From NCBI GenBank assembly GCA_019009955.1, contig CM032230.1, positions 10,403,501 to 10,467,500 of the forward strand: DNA of 64,000 bases. Reading direction: 5' to 3'. The notes under the pieces were generated by a model. That model was not told where the DNA came from, did not search any database, and was given only the letters and a program-made list of their open reading frames with translations. Positions 1 through 10,003 of this stretch are shown in pieces (position 1 is the stretch's first letter; each line of letters begins with the position of its first letter). The stretch comes from Riptortus pedestris. Lineage: Eukaryota; Arthropoda; Insecta; Hemiptera; Alydidae. A program made the position numbers and the translations under genes.

Positions 1-12
1 TGTACTAAAGTA

Positions 13-15
<3 letters not shown>

Positions 16-68
<53 letters not shown>
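16..68. repeat. (TA)n microsatellite
   Basis: Uninterrupted TA dinucleotides. The flank TGTACTAAAGTATGCATATA recurs at about 156-176 beside a much shorter TA run, so this is a local duplication with different TA lengths. Confidence 0.95.
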
Positions 69-72
<4 letters not shown>

Positions 73-225
73 CATAGATATACTGTAAGTCAAGTCACAA
101 TGAAAACTTTTATATAACTTGTCTTGTTAATAATGTATTTATTGAGCCCATCAGGTGTACTAAAGTATGCATATATATATATGCATATTTTGATGTTACT
201 GTTTGTAAAAAGAACTTTGAAATTC

Positions 226-277
226 TAATATTAGTGGATTTATATTTGAAAGATAAAATATAAATCCACTAATATTA
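226..277. repeat. Perfect 22-bp inverted repeat (hairpin)
   Basis: Bases 226-247 are the exact reverse complement of 256-277, leaving an 8-base loop. The AT-rich stem could be a relic of a fold-back element. Nothing else marks it as a small-RNA gene. Confidence 0.7.
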
Positions 278-1352
278 TAGGTAATATCAGGTAAGTCACC
301 TGACCTACTCCTCCTAGGAGACTCTTATTGGAATCTTAGAGGTCCCGGATACAAATTTATTAGATCTCCAAAGAATATATTGAGGAAAACAAAGTTTTTA
401 ACTAATACTTTAGATTTTGATTGATCTATTTCTTTATTTGCTAGGTCTAGATGGCCATAGTCTAGCAAATCATTTTGTGTTAGAGTTCTGTCACCCCCAC
501 TATGTGTGATCATAAGATCTCACATCGAGCTATGTGTCATGATGTCTTAATGACCTCTGTGACTTCACCAAACCATTTATTGAGGGTCTGTCAAGTGGAT
601 TGGAGGTTGCAATATGTGCTAGATCTTTAGCTATTTGTCATTGAAGAAGATTTTCCAAATTAATGTACCTCTAAAAGTTCTATTAAATGAGCTCATCAAA
701 GTTATGTTTTGTTACTTCTATTTAAGAGGTCCAGATTAAGCTTGAGTTCTGGGATTGGACATTGTGACTCCTCGGGTTATCCAGTGTGTTAAGGGACCAA
801 TTAGTATTTGGGCATGATTCCTGCATGGGTAATATGAATTTATTTAGTTAATAGCTCACTTGTATTGAATCTAAGATTACATTACATTTTCCGATTCTAT
901 GTGACCTTAGATTTTATATTTTGAGTCATGCCAGCTTAAAGCTCATTTGGAATATCACTTATGATTGGTTAAAAGTAGAATTTTTTTTTACCTGAAACTT
1001 ACAGCATTATCCAAGTTTGTGTTGTCCCCTTGTGCTCTGATATTATTGTAGTTAACTTTTTTTATCTTACTAATAACATCACATCATTTGAAGTTGATGC
1101 ACTCAACGCTTTGCGAGCGTAAAACTACTATAAGCTTCCACTGCAGATGTCACCAGTTGAAGTAAATTATTTTAGTAATTTTGCAGTACTTTTTACCTGT
1201 TGAGTACTTTATGTTGCTATGTTCAGTACACTGGAATTTTGCCCCATAAATGTGTATTAATTATGTTATATTGGCCCATAGACTAATTAGTCTATTAATA
1301 TTGCTCTTAGACATCTAATCTATTAAAATGATGATTCGATTTATTGTTTCAG
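278..1352. other. Non-coding stretch upstream of the PHD exon
   Basis: I see no convincing exon, repeat or RNA gene here. It is probably intron of the PHD-SAM gene, because the exon at 1353 starts in mid-domain and has a splice acceptor. A 62-codon minus-strand ORF near 325-513 has no recognisable motif. Confidence 0.4.
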
Positions 1353-1482
1353 CGAGGAGAACTATATGGCTGTAACTGTTGCGGGGCTCAATACCACAAG
1401 GGATGCCACAGCCCAGCTATCAAGCTCCCCTTCTCTACCAACTGGCACTGCTTCTCCTGTCCTCCACTAGTTCACAAACAAG
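1353..1482 (+). CDS. PHD-SAM gene, exon with second half of PHD finger
   Basis: Acceptor TTTCAG ends at 1352 and donor GTTAGT starts at 1483. The exon has 43 codons plus one base. Six zinc ligands are visible (Cys, Cys, His, Cys, Cys, Cys) with the conserved Trp two residues before the last Cys pair. Confidence 0.85.
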
Positions 1483-4400
1483 GTTAGTCATCCTCTCTTT
1501 ATTCTATCTCTAAAAACTTATATTTCAAATGTGTTGTGTGTCGAGTAAAGTACAAAGAAAGATCGATAGCCTTCTAAAGAGCTCTTATTTAACAATTGCA
1601 ATACTTATAACATAACTAACAGCATTAGTCTAGAACTACAGTAGGAAGGACAAGGTATGTGTGGACAAGGAAATATCTGCCGCTGGTGTCACCACCTGTC
1701 ATTTCACAAAATCAATAGTCTTTATGTAGTATTTTCCTGGATACAATAAGCATTTGATCTACTTACTAAAAAAAAGTCACTGTTGCCTGTGTGATGTTTT
1801 TAGACGCTTTTTTCAAAAATTTACCATCGGTAATCGTTTGAGATAAAAAATTAAAATTTGATATTTTTCTTATACTCAGTACCTATAACCAGTATACAAC
1901 ATTTTAGGAAATCATAAAATAATGGGTGTGTTGAACTGACATGTAAATGACCGTCTCACGACATTGTCTTTGGCCAAAGTAAAGCTTTAACAATCATAAA
2001 ATTAAATATATTTTATTCAAATCTTTACAAAGAGTGATTTGTCATCTATAAGCTTAAAATAGGAAGTTATCTTTGGACATTGGGCTTTCCATGGGACCTA
2101 CCTCATAGCTTATTCCCTGAAGAAACATTTTCTGAAATTCAACTTACCAGTAACTAGTACACTGAATTTCTTCTGGGAATTACAGACCCCAATACAAATA
2201 AGTTATAATAATAAGTAAGTCCAATTGTCATTTTATCACCCACTACTCCTGTGGGTTGTTCCATCAATTATGAGTTTCAGATTATTCTGAGTAAAAATTA
2301 ATATTGATAAAATATTTATATATATTTTTTATATTGCAGATAAGTTAGATAGTCCAGAGAGAGAAGTTAGCATCGAGAGAGATATCAAGAGCACAAAAGT
2401 CTGTGATTTGGTGAAATCTGAAAATCGTTTGAGTGAAGTTGAATATTTCAAGGAAGAACCACCAGATCCTACTAATTGGTCTAGTAAGGATGTCTACATT
2501 TACTTTAGGAAGTATTTTGATGAAGATGTAGCAAAAAATATTCTTGAACAGGTAATTTAATTATTAGGTTATTGTACCTTAACGTATATGCTTATTTGCA
2601 ATTTAAATAAAGTATTAATGTCAATACCTCTCTCATTATATTGACTGACCGAGATGAGGATCTTGAGTAAATGGGCCATATTAATGGGAATATACGTAAC
2701 CTTTTCTCAAAGTGTCTATACTCAAATAGGCTGTCTAGTGACCCCAAAAATTGCAAAATTCTGACGTGAGCAATGAAAGTTTAAGAAAACATAAAAGTCC
2801 GTCACGCAGGGGGTGCGTAAACTAAGCAGATTTCCCCTTGAAGTTTTAAAATAGAGAAATCAGTCTAATAACAACAGTAGTAGTAAGAAATCTCTAAACC
2901 ACTTCACGAGGGACGATCAGTTACGGAAACGGCCGCCCTAGCTCTCGGCGGAAAGTCCCGAACATAGCCAACTTCTGCCGACCATACACACAATACAAAT
3001 GCAAATATCTTGGTTAATAATCAAGATACAGAATACATGTATAGAACATTATTTATAGTAAATTTAATGTGCAATAAGATTGATTCTATACACTTTTTCG
3101 ATCCGACGCAAAATAACGGAGGTATTTTGAATTTTCAAAAATCCCCCTTCCCGCTGGTCCGATTTCAGCCATTAACGAACTTGATCTTCCTTTTTACATA
3201 AAACGATTAAATTCCGAGTTTGGTAACGATAAAAAAAAAATTGCGACCGCTAGAGCGTTAACAGACATATATATTATATATAATTTTGAATGGACCTTAT
3301 TTTCGTCATCTCCTGGGTAGGATCGATGGATCTGACTGCTGCCCCTTTGACAAAGATATGTATCCTAGAAAGATCAAATGGCTTTTCTTAATTACAAATT
3401 AAGTAAGATGTGTGTAACTTTGAGGAATTATTTCATGTTTTTTTCTCTACCATTGTCCTTCTTAAAAGCAAGATTTCTGCATACTTGAACTACACAAGTC
3501 AATACAACATAATTGTGCTACGATGGCTAATTGGAGTGGGTTGTCTACAAGTTACCACCTATTCCAGCCAGGGTGTGACTAAGGATTTTATTTAATGTGC
3601 TTGGGGCTCAGGTTAGCCATGCGAGTTAAAGCGTCGACCTTTATCTCACATGGTAAACCTGGAGTGGCGAGTTCGAATCTCTTGCCTGGGCAAAGGAAAT
3701 TATTTTAGTGACGAAATTCATTAACACGTTCGCTGCTGCAGTCTATATGTGATATACTCCACCACTAACTGCACCGGTCCCCTCGGTGTCCGATGCCTCT
3801 CCTAACGTTAAAACCTGTATCGGACCCCGGGGACCGATGTAGTTTTTGAAGGTAATGCTATCTCTTGACAATTCAATGTGAACTAAATGAATGAATTAGC
3901 AGAGCCTTCAGTCCTCCAATCCAAAATACTAGCACCAGCAAAGTCCCCGGCGTCCGATGTCGTCTACAACTAATGTACATTTTTTATCACATTGTCAGCT
4001 GTTATTTCCAATAAGCACTCTAAACTTGTAAGCACTTCTAGGTCAGTAGTTGAACTAGAAACATGAGGGTAAATAGTTCTTGTCTGCAAAACTATCGTCA
4101 CTTGAAGTCGTATCACTCTCACTTTTCACTGCTGTCTGACAGTGCGTACTCCTGCAACCCAGTCGGTATCACCAGCTACCGGGTAAACCCATCCCCAGTG
4201 TTCCATTACACCCAATCACAATTCCCTCACCCTTATAATGGAACTATAGTTCAGTAGAAACTATCACTTCTCACCCCCGGTAGGTCACACTACCTTACTA
4301 CCATCTAAATTGTGAAGCTGGGTCTCAGATAAAAAAAAAAAAAGTGCTTACTCAACTAATTTCCGACCACGAGACATACTGAGTGCAGCACAATGGTAAA

Positions 4401-6076
4401 TGAGCGAATGAGGGGCATGGAAGGTAAAAACAGATTTGTCAGTTCATGTTTGATCAAGTTGCGACTGGAATAAGCATCGGGCGCCGGGGGGGGGGGGGGG
4501 GGGTGCCGGACCCAAATTGGAGTTTCTCTATTTCTAGATGGTTACGGTCCACGGCGTCCGCTAGTATTTTTCTAGATTAACTAAATCTACAGGTTCTAAG
4601 AATAAATTACATCCAATCCCCGTTAAAATATCTCTCATAATAAGCTTGCTACAGCCTTCGTCTTTTTGGAGTGGACTGAAGGAGAGGGGCCCGTCTTGAA
4701 AGACTTGATGACGATCGGACCCCGGGGACCAATACAGCAGCGAACATGTTAAATAACGTCCTAAAATCCCACCCTGGATAGAAAAGGGTGGTAACCTGTA
4801 GATAACCCGTCCGATTAGCCTAAGTTGAAAAAGTGGACGTTAATAAATAATAATAATAATATGTTTGTCACCAAATACATTTCTATCACTCTGGTGGGAA
4901 TCAAACTCACGACTCTACTAATGTCTTAACTCACATGGCTAACCGCTGCCCCAAGAATGATAAAAGGAATAATGATGCATCTTAGTGAGCTGATAAAATC
5001 AATATTCTTACTAACTTAACATAACTGAAAAAATAAAAGTATCCAAACAAAATGGCAGTTAAAATGTTCAAATTTAACAGTTTTAATTAGATTTAAATGT
5101 TGTCAACTATAATAATACATTATTTATTTTTAATTTAATTAATTCAAAGTGTGGACATTTTTGTCTGCTATTTTATATTGATACTTTAAACCTTTCTGTA
5201 TTTGATGTGGCTTGAAATAACAGCATTAAAAGCTTAATAGTTCCCACCAATATTCATATTATCATTCTTGCCTTGGCTTCACTAGCAGAAAGTAATTTAG
5301 CAATGGTTGTGTAGTGTTGCAATTACTACATGATAATGATAACTTTAGAGAAACCTGGCAATAAGCCAGTCCTGTTATTTAAATGCTTTTCATATTTCGT
5401 GAAGTATTTATGTCTTAAAATAACTCATCCTCAGAAAATATTTCTTTTATTATAATTCACTTTTAAATTACTTGTGAAACACAGAATATAAAAAAAAAAA
5501 AAAAAAACTATTAATAATAAAATCTGTAGCCTGTTATATTATATGAGTCCATGTAATGCCTGACACAGCACATGCAGAAAATTATTGTTGGGTTACTGTA
5601 ACACCCAAAAAAAGAAAAAAAAAATCATTGTTTAGTTCAAAGATGTAGAAATGCTTTTGATGAGGCATCAGATTGACGTGAAACTGTTAAAGCAATAACG
5701 AATTAAAAGTGTGTTGTACTGTCATTGTTCTGTCAAAATCACTCAAGAAATATTCATTTAGATGTCATTTTATCCATTTTGCACTATTTAACAGCGGCTA
5801 TTTTAACATATTCTCACATTATTCTATTTTTTGCTTTACAGTTTTTGTTTTTTTTTTTTGTTAAGGTTACAATTTTCTACTTAATTTATTAACTAATAAT
5901 AAATATTTTCCTTTCTTTCTTGTTTTCAGGATATAGATGGATATACGTTGAAACACCTTGACCGTGCTGATATCCTGAAACTTAATTTCAAACTAGGAAT
6001 ATGTTTAAAACTCTTGCTTCATATCAGGCGACTTCAACTTCACTCAAATAATTTAGTTGAAATATGGAAGAATTAA
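1353..6076 (+). CDS. PHD-finger / SAM-domain protein, last three coding exons
   Basis: C-terminal 163 codons of a larger gene in three exons (1353-1482, 2340-2551, 5930-6076) joined by GT-AG introns. The frame is open throughout and phases match (1, then 0). Exon 1 encodes the second half of a PHD zinc finger: CNCC, then Y-H-x2-C, then W-H-C-x2-C, which fits the C-x2-C-x4-H-x2-C...W-x-C-x2-C pattern. Exon 2 gives a charged linker and the start of a SAM domain (NWSSKDVYIYF). Exon 3 completes it with DIDG, the D-x2-L helix, KLG and a final LLHIRRLQ helix, and ends at TAA 6074-6076. PHD fingers read histone tails, and SAM domains of this polyhomeotic-like type oligomerise, so a chromatin role is inferred. 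The upstream PHD cysteines must lie before this window or in an exon I could not find. The exact orthologue is not identified. Confidence 0.85.
2340..2551 (+). CDS. PHD-SAM gene, linker and SAM N-terminal half
   Basis: Acceptor TTGCAG ends at 2339 and donor GTAATT starts at 2552. With the base carried over from the previous exon it gives 71 codons with no stop. It begins DKLDSPERE and ends in the first SAM helices. Confidence 0.87.
2797..3330 (+). mobile_element. HINE (DINE-1-like, non-autonomous Helentron), 3' truncated
   Basis: Starts with the family 5' end GTCCGTCACGCAGGGGGTGC followed by the inner repeat AGCAGATTTCCC. It continues through the shared core (the CTCGGTTAATA-like block, the GATCCGACG block, and the GTTAACAGACATATATA block before a short TA tract). 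It stops after GATCGATGGA, so the 3' stem-loop is missing. Lies in the last intron of the PHD-SAM gene. Confidence 0.75.
3515..3700 (+). mobile_element. tRNA-derived SINE sequence, head with pol III boxes
   Basis: The head at about 3603-3693 shows a box A-like stretch (TTAGCCATGCGAGTTAA) and a good box B (GAGTTCGAATCTC). A SINE tail block (GGTTGTCTACAAGTTACCAC) lies just before it at about 3540-3560. Two related heads or tails occur elsewhere in the window (4770-4958 minus, 29506-29616 plus), which supports a dispersed SINE family rather than a functional tRNA gene. Confidence 0.65.
3725..4748. mobile_element. piggyBac-like non-autonomous element
   Basis: Flanked on both sides by TTAA (3721-3724 and 4749-4752), the target duplication typical of piggyBac elements. 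The ends form imperfect terminal inverted repeats: CACGTTCGCTGCTGCAGT on the left and, reverse complemented, CATGTTCGCTGCTGTATTGG on the right. The interior carries several copies of a GGTCC/GGACCCCGG...TCCGATG motif near both ends (for example around 3817 and 4714) and a 19-base G run near 4485. No transposase is recognisable. A single 64-codon ORF at 4063-4257 has no known motif. Confidence 0.6.
4753..4958 (-). mobile_element. tRNA-derived SINE (head and tail)
   Basis: Read on the minus strand, the head starts GGGGCAGCGGTTAGCCATGT and has box B-like GAGTTTGATTCCC. It is followed by a (TTA)n stretch, TTATTAACGTCCAC and the tail ATCTACAGGTTACCACCC. The same tail occurs at 29506-29616. Confidence 0.65.
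4960..5929. other. Intron sequence, no further feature
   Basis: AT-rich DNA with short A and T runs, ending in the polypyrimidine tract of the terminal PHD-SAM exon. No coding or repeat signal recognised. Confidence 0.5.
5930..6076 (+). CDS. PHD-SAM gene, terminal exon with SAM C-terminal half
   Basis: A long pyrimidine tract and TTTTCAG precede position 5930. The exon has 48 codons plus TAA. DIDG and KLG-x2-LKLLLHIRRL match the conserved C-terminal SAM helices of polyhomeotic-like proteins. Confidence 0.87.
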   Translation, partial: DIDGYTLKHLDRADILKLNFKLGICLKLLLHIRRLQLHSNNLVEIWKN

Positions 6077-6186
6077 GAAAGTCTTGAAGGCTAAATGTTC
6101 TTTTAATTGTGATATTTAGTTTTAATTAATATGAGTATGAGTACCTTTATTTATAAACTTGATTGTTTCAAGTTATGCATTGCTTT

Positions 6187-6192
6187 AATAAA
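6187..6192 (+). terminator. Poly(A) signal of the PHD-SAM gene
   Basis: AATAAA lies 111 bases after the stop codon. A second AATAAA at 6290-6295 is an alternative. Confidence 0.7.
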
Positions 6193-6539
6193 TAACCTGT
6201 TATATTTTTAGTTATTTGACTGTTAATTATTCAAAACCTTCCTATGAATCCTACTAATTCATTAAATATGTAATATTCGTGCAAAATGTAATAAATTGCA
6301 GCGTTGGTTATTTCTCTACAAAAATATACTGATAGCCAATTTATTGCAAAAATATATATTTACCCTTGTTTAATTTTGCAGGTAACGCATTAAGCTGACT
6401 ACTTGAAACGCTCATCAGTGATAGGCTCCTTGACCTAAAGGGTGCTGGGTTAAAGTTTTTCATTAACAGCATTCTTGCTTGAAACTAAAATGAAATGAAA
6501 CATTCTCCTAGGAGATTGTATTATTTATGATTTTGTCTT

Positions 6540-7202
6540 CAGATAATTCCTGTTTGGGAAATAGGCTTGCCATCTCGACAAAGAAACGGGCATCAGCACC
6601 CGGTCCCGATCCCCTTCTGTGCATAATGCTGCAAAAACTACCTCTCATAGCAAAATAATACCTCCTAGGTTTTATAACAGAGTGTGGATAGATCAAATAT
6701 TCCCTGCTGAATGGAGATTAGCTACCGTTTGTCCCATTAGAAAAAAAAGAGACGGAAAAGAACCAAATGATTTCTGACCCATTTCTTTAATTGCCTGTCT
6801 ATCTAAAATTATGGAAAATATAGTTAACACTCGTTAAATGGAAACCCTAGTAAAACACAAATTACTTGGCCCGACAAAATAGCTTCCGGAAAAAATTCCA
6901 CCATTGACCAAATTGGTACAACGAAGATCACATTCATAGAGCTTTTGACATGATTTGGGGGAAATGTGTTCTGATCCAATTGTCTTTCTGGGGATTTAAG
7001 AGACGACTTCTTGAATATTTATTATCATTTCTAAATAATAGGCAATTACGTGTCAAAATTGCATTCACTTTTGTAGGAAAAGGAAGGAAGTGCTTTGATC
7101 CAACTATGAAATTTAATCAAAACAAATTATGTTTTGCCTATAGTGTCAATTATTTAGGCCTACATGTGGACAAACAATTGGCATGGCTTGTCCACATTAG
7201 AA

Positions 7203-7242
<40 letters not shown>

Positions 7243-7716
7243 AAATAAAAAATCAGATATATAATTCTGTCTCACCTAGAAAACTAAAGCTAATAAACAT
7301 TATTCCTAATGCTTGCTTACGGAATCATGACAGGAGCGTTCCCTACTTCTCCAATAGACAGCCCCCTTATAGAAAGCAGAGAACCACCTCTAAGCTTAAG
7401 AAGAATCTACCTAATTTCATCCTATATCTCCAAACTCCAATTTCCCGATCTTCCTTCATTCCAAAGTGTATTTGGAACCCAAAGGAGATTCAAGAATCAC
7501 GATCTTCCTTCATTCCAAAGTGTATTTGGAACCCAAAGGAGATTCAAGAATCACATGAGAAATAAAATTAAGGACTTATTGAGGGAATCAGATTTAGAAA
7601 TGATACATCCAATAACAAGTGAATGGCCTTTCTTCTCCACCTGGAAACCATCTAATATTCAAATTGATTTCAACCTAAATTCGGAAAGAAAAAGAATTTG
7701 CTACCACCAGCTTTAA
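6540..7716 (+). pseudogene. LINE reverse-transcriptase relic (I/Jockey-like)
   Basis: Decayed RT reads in several frames. A stretch near 6690-6830 resembles the RT block PAEWR...PI-K-DGKEPNDF-PISL, and 6950-7140 resembles the thumb region. Position 7309-7716 gives an open 135 codons with the connection pattern GAFPTSPI...EPPLSLRR typical of I/Jockey-type LINEs. Multiple stops and frameshifts and a (TA)n insertion at 7207-7238 show that it is dead. An internal 54-bp duplication is described separately. Confidence 0.65.
7447..7554 (+). repeat. 54-bp in-frame tandem duplication in LINE relic
   Basis: Positions 7447-7500 and 7501-7554 are identical 54-base units, encoding DLPSFQSVFGTQRRFKNH twice. 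Perfect identity suggests a recent event. Confidence 0.9.
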
Positions 7717-7859
7717 AGTATGAACTTTTTAAAATTAAAGAAAAAATGTACAAGTAACATCTGGGGCTTTACAGAGGAACAAACTAATAGGATGTACACA
7801 GTAGGCCTGTTTTCCTCAACAATAGGTTTACTTTGACAGAGCATTTGAAGCTCTTCAAA

Positions 7860-8864
7860 AAAAGTCGGTCACGCAGGGGCTGCGTAAACTAAGCAGATTT
7901 CCCTCGTGAAGTTTAGTAATAGATAAATATACATACTGCTAACACAACACGTGAATAAATACAAACGGAAATAAGAAATGTTTCACCCAATTTCAATAGC
8001 CTGCCGACAGGAAGCGTTAGGTTAAAAATGTAAAACAAACTGGTCCGCCTCACACCGGAAAGAAAACAATTACTGAAATTATATCAGAATATAACACATT
8101 AATTTTATTGAGAACTATTTACTATATCTAGTAACTGTAATTATTTACTATATCTAGTACTGTAATTAATAATAAGTCAGAATAAATTGTTATCTCAATC
8201 AATGAAATTTTAGTAGTCCAAAAACTTTAAGACGGGGGGGGGGGGGGTCATCAGGGCATATTTGGATGTATCTCGTATAATAAATGTCTCTTGAATACAA
8301 TTTTTGGTATTTTAAACTTCCAATAATGTGATTTATTATGTTAGCAGAGTATTGTTTACGTAACATGAGTAGAAGTGGCGGTTTGGTGAAACTGAAAAAT
8401 GCAAATATCTCGGTTAATATTCAGATAGAGAATAAATGTATATAACAATATTTATAGTAAATTTAATTTGTAATAAGATTGACTCTGTATAATTTTTCGA
8501 TCCGACGTATAGTAACGGAGATATTTCGGAATTTTCGAAAACCCTCCCCTCTAAACCCCCCCTCCCACTGCTCCGATTTCAGCCGTTAACGAACTTGATT
8601 TTCTTTTTACATAAAACGCTTAAATATGAAGTTTGGTAAGGATTAAACAAAAATTGCAACCGCTAGAGCGGTAACAGACAAATATATATATATATATATA
8701 TATTTTATATATATATATATTATATATATATTATACAGTTTTGAACGGACCTCATTTTCGTCATCTACTAGGTAGGATCGATGGACATTTGAAGAAAAAT
8801 GTCGAAAATTCCGTCATGAGTACAACCTCAATAGCTGATTTCCCTTAAGGGAAATCTGCTAAAA
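7860..8864 (+). mobile_element. HINE (DINE-1-like), full length
   Basis: 5' end GTCGGTCACGCAGGGGCTGC with inner AGCAGATTTCCC. Central TA tract near 8681-8735. The 3' end carries the stem-loop TTTCCCTTAAGGGAAATC followed by TGCTAAAA. Asymmetric terminal inverted repeats, a central microsatellite and a 3' palindrome are the hallmarks of HINEs. Confidence 0.8.
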
Positions 8865-9289
8865 AGGCACTGAAGATGGAGCTGTTTCTCTGAAAGTGCA
8901 CTCTATCCAAATAAACGTATTGTAGAGGAAAACAGGTATACTGTGCATTTCCAGATTCTTTGTTATTTATTTCCAATAGAAATTTAAACTATAACAGCAT
9001 TTCGATTATTGAATTTGTATAATGTATTATATTAGCAAAGTCATGCTAAATTTGCACAATGTGCTACAGCAGAAGTTGGTATATCCGTGTGATATACACT
9101 TCTGTCATATATGGAAGTAAATGAGATACTATTGCGAGTCAACAATTTTATTGGGTACAAACTACGCAGCCGAACTTAACAAAACTTGGTATGGGAGTTA
9201 GCATTAATTCTTCCATGATTATAAGCTATATTAAAAGTTCTAAATAAGGCATTTCTGAAGGCTGAAAAAAAGAAGTGCGAATAACTCCC
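8865..9289. other. Intergenic, no recognised feature
   Basis: Part resembles the Helitron family interior (GTTTAAG/AACTTAACAAAACTTGGTATG near 9170-9190), so it may be an old Helitron fragment. Nothing coding. Confidence 0.4.
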
Positions 9290-9725
9290 TTAAAACTTGA
9301 GTTACAAAAAACTGCATAAAATAACAATGCTCTCATAAAGTAATAAAAGTCTCTTGAAAACAATATTTGGTATTTAACCTTGAATAAATTGGTTTATTAT
9401 ATAATAAAGTATTGTTCATGTAACATGAGTAGAAGTAAGGGGTTTGCTGAAGGCTGAAAAATGTAAATATATGTTAATATTCAAGGTAGTGAATAAATGT
9501 ATATAACAATATTAATATTACATTTAATTTGAAATAACATTGGCTCTATACAATTTTTGGATCCCACATATAGTAACAGAGATATTTCGAATTTTCAAAA
9601 ATCCCCTCCCACTGATTCAGCTATTAACGAACTTGATCTTCTTTTTACATAAAACGATTAAATATCCAGATTGGTAACGAACAAACAAAAGTTGCGACCA
9701 CTAGAGCGTTAACAGACATATATAT
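9290..9725 (+). mobile_element. HINE core fragment
   Basis: Shares the HINE core (TTGAAAACAATATTTGGTAT, GTAACATGAGTAGAAG, the GAGATATTTCGAATTTTC block and GCGTTAACAGACATATATA). Both termini are missing. It stops at the TA tract, directly beside the 3' UTR of receptor gene A. Confidence 0.6.
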
Positions 9726-9763
9726 AAAGGCAGTTCAAAGACTAATAGTAAATGTCAAGGCTG

Positions 9764-9769
9764 TTTATT
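9764..9769 (-). terminator. Poly(A) signal of odorant receptor gene A
   Basis: TTTATT on the plus strand is AATAAA on the minus strand, about 190 bases beyond the stop codon. The same AATAAACAGCCTTG context is conserved downstream of gene B. Confidence 0.7.
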
Positions 9770-9952
9770 GCGTTCGTCAGTACCACGCCCTACAACTAAA
9801 TACAACGAACACCATAGAATATTTGATTGCCTTTGAGAAATAATCATCTTGCATAATAATAAAAAGTTTAATTGAACAGGTTCAGATAAATTTCGAACAA
9901 ATTCAGTGCAGTGAATCCTGATGCAAACATTTCCATTAATAATCTGCCATCG

Positions 9953-10003
9953 CTAAGAAAATGCCATAAGTAGGTTGTAGTACGAATACGATGAATTCAT
10001 CAC
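9953..10003 (-). CDS. Odorant receptor A, exon 5 (terminal)
   Basis: Acceptor TTTCAG, then VMNSSYSYYNLLMAFS and TAG at 9953-9955. Identical in protein to gene B exon 5. Conservation continues into the 3' UTR. Confidence 0.87.
   Translation of the reverse strand: MMNSSYSYYNLLMAFS

Noticed and set aside
3603..3693. Functional tRNA gene
   Set aside because: Box A and B are present, but the cloverleaf stems do not pair well and related copies with a common tail occur elsewhere, so it is SINE.
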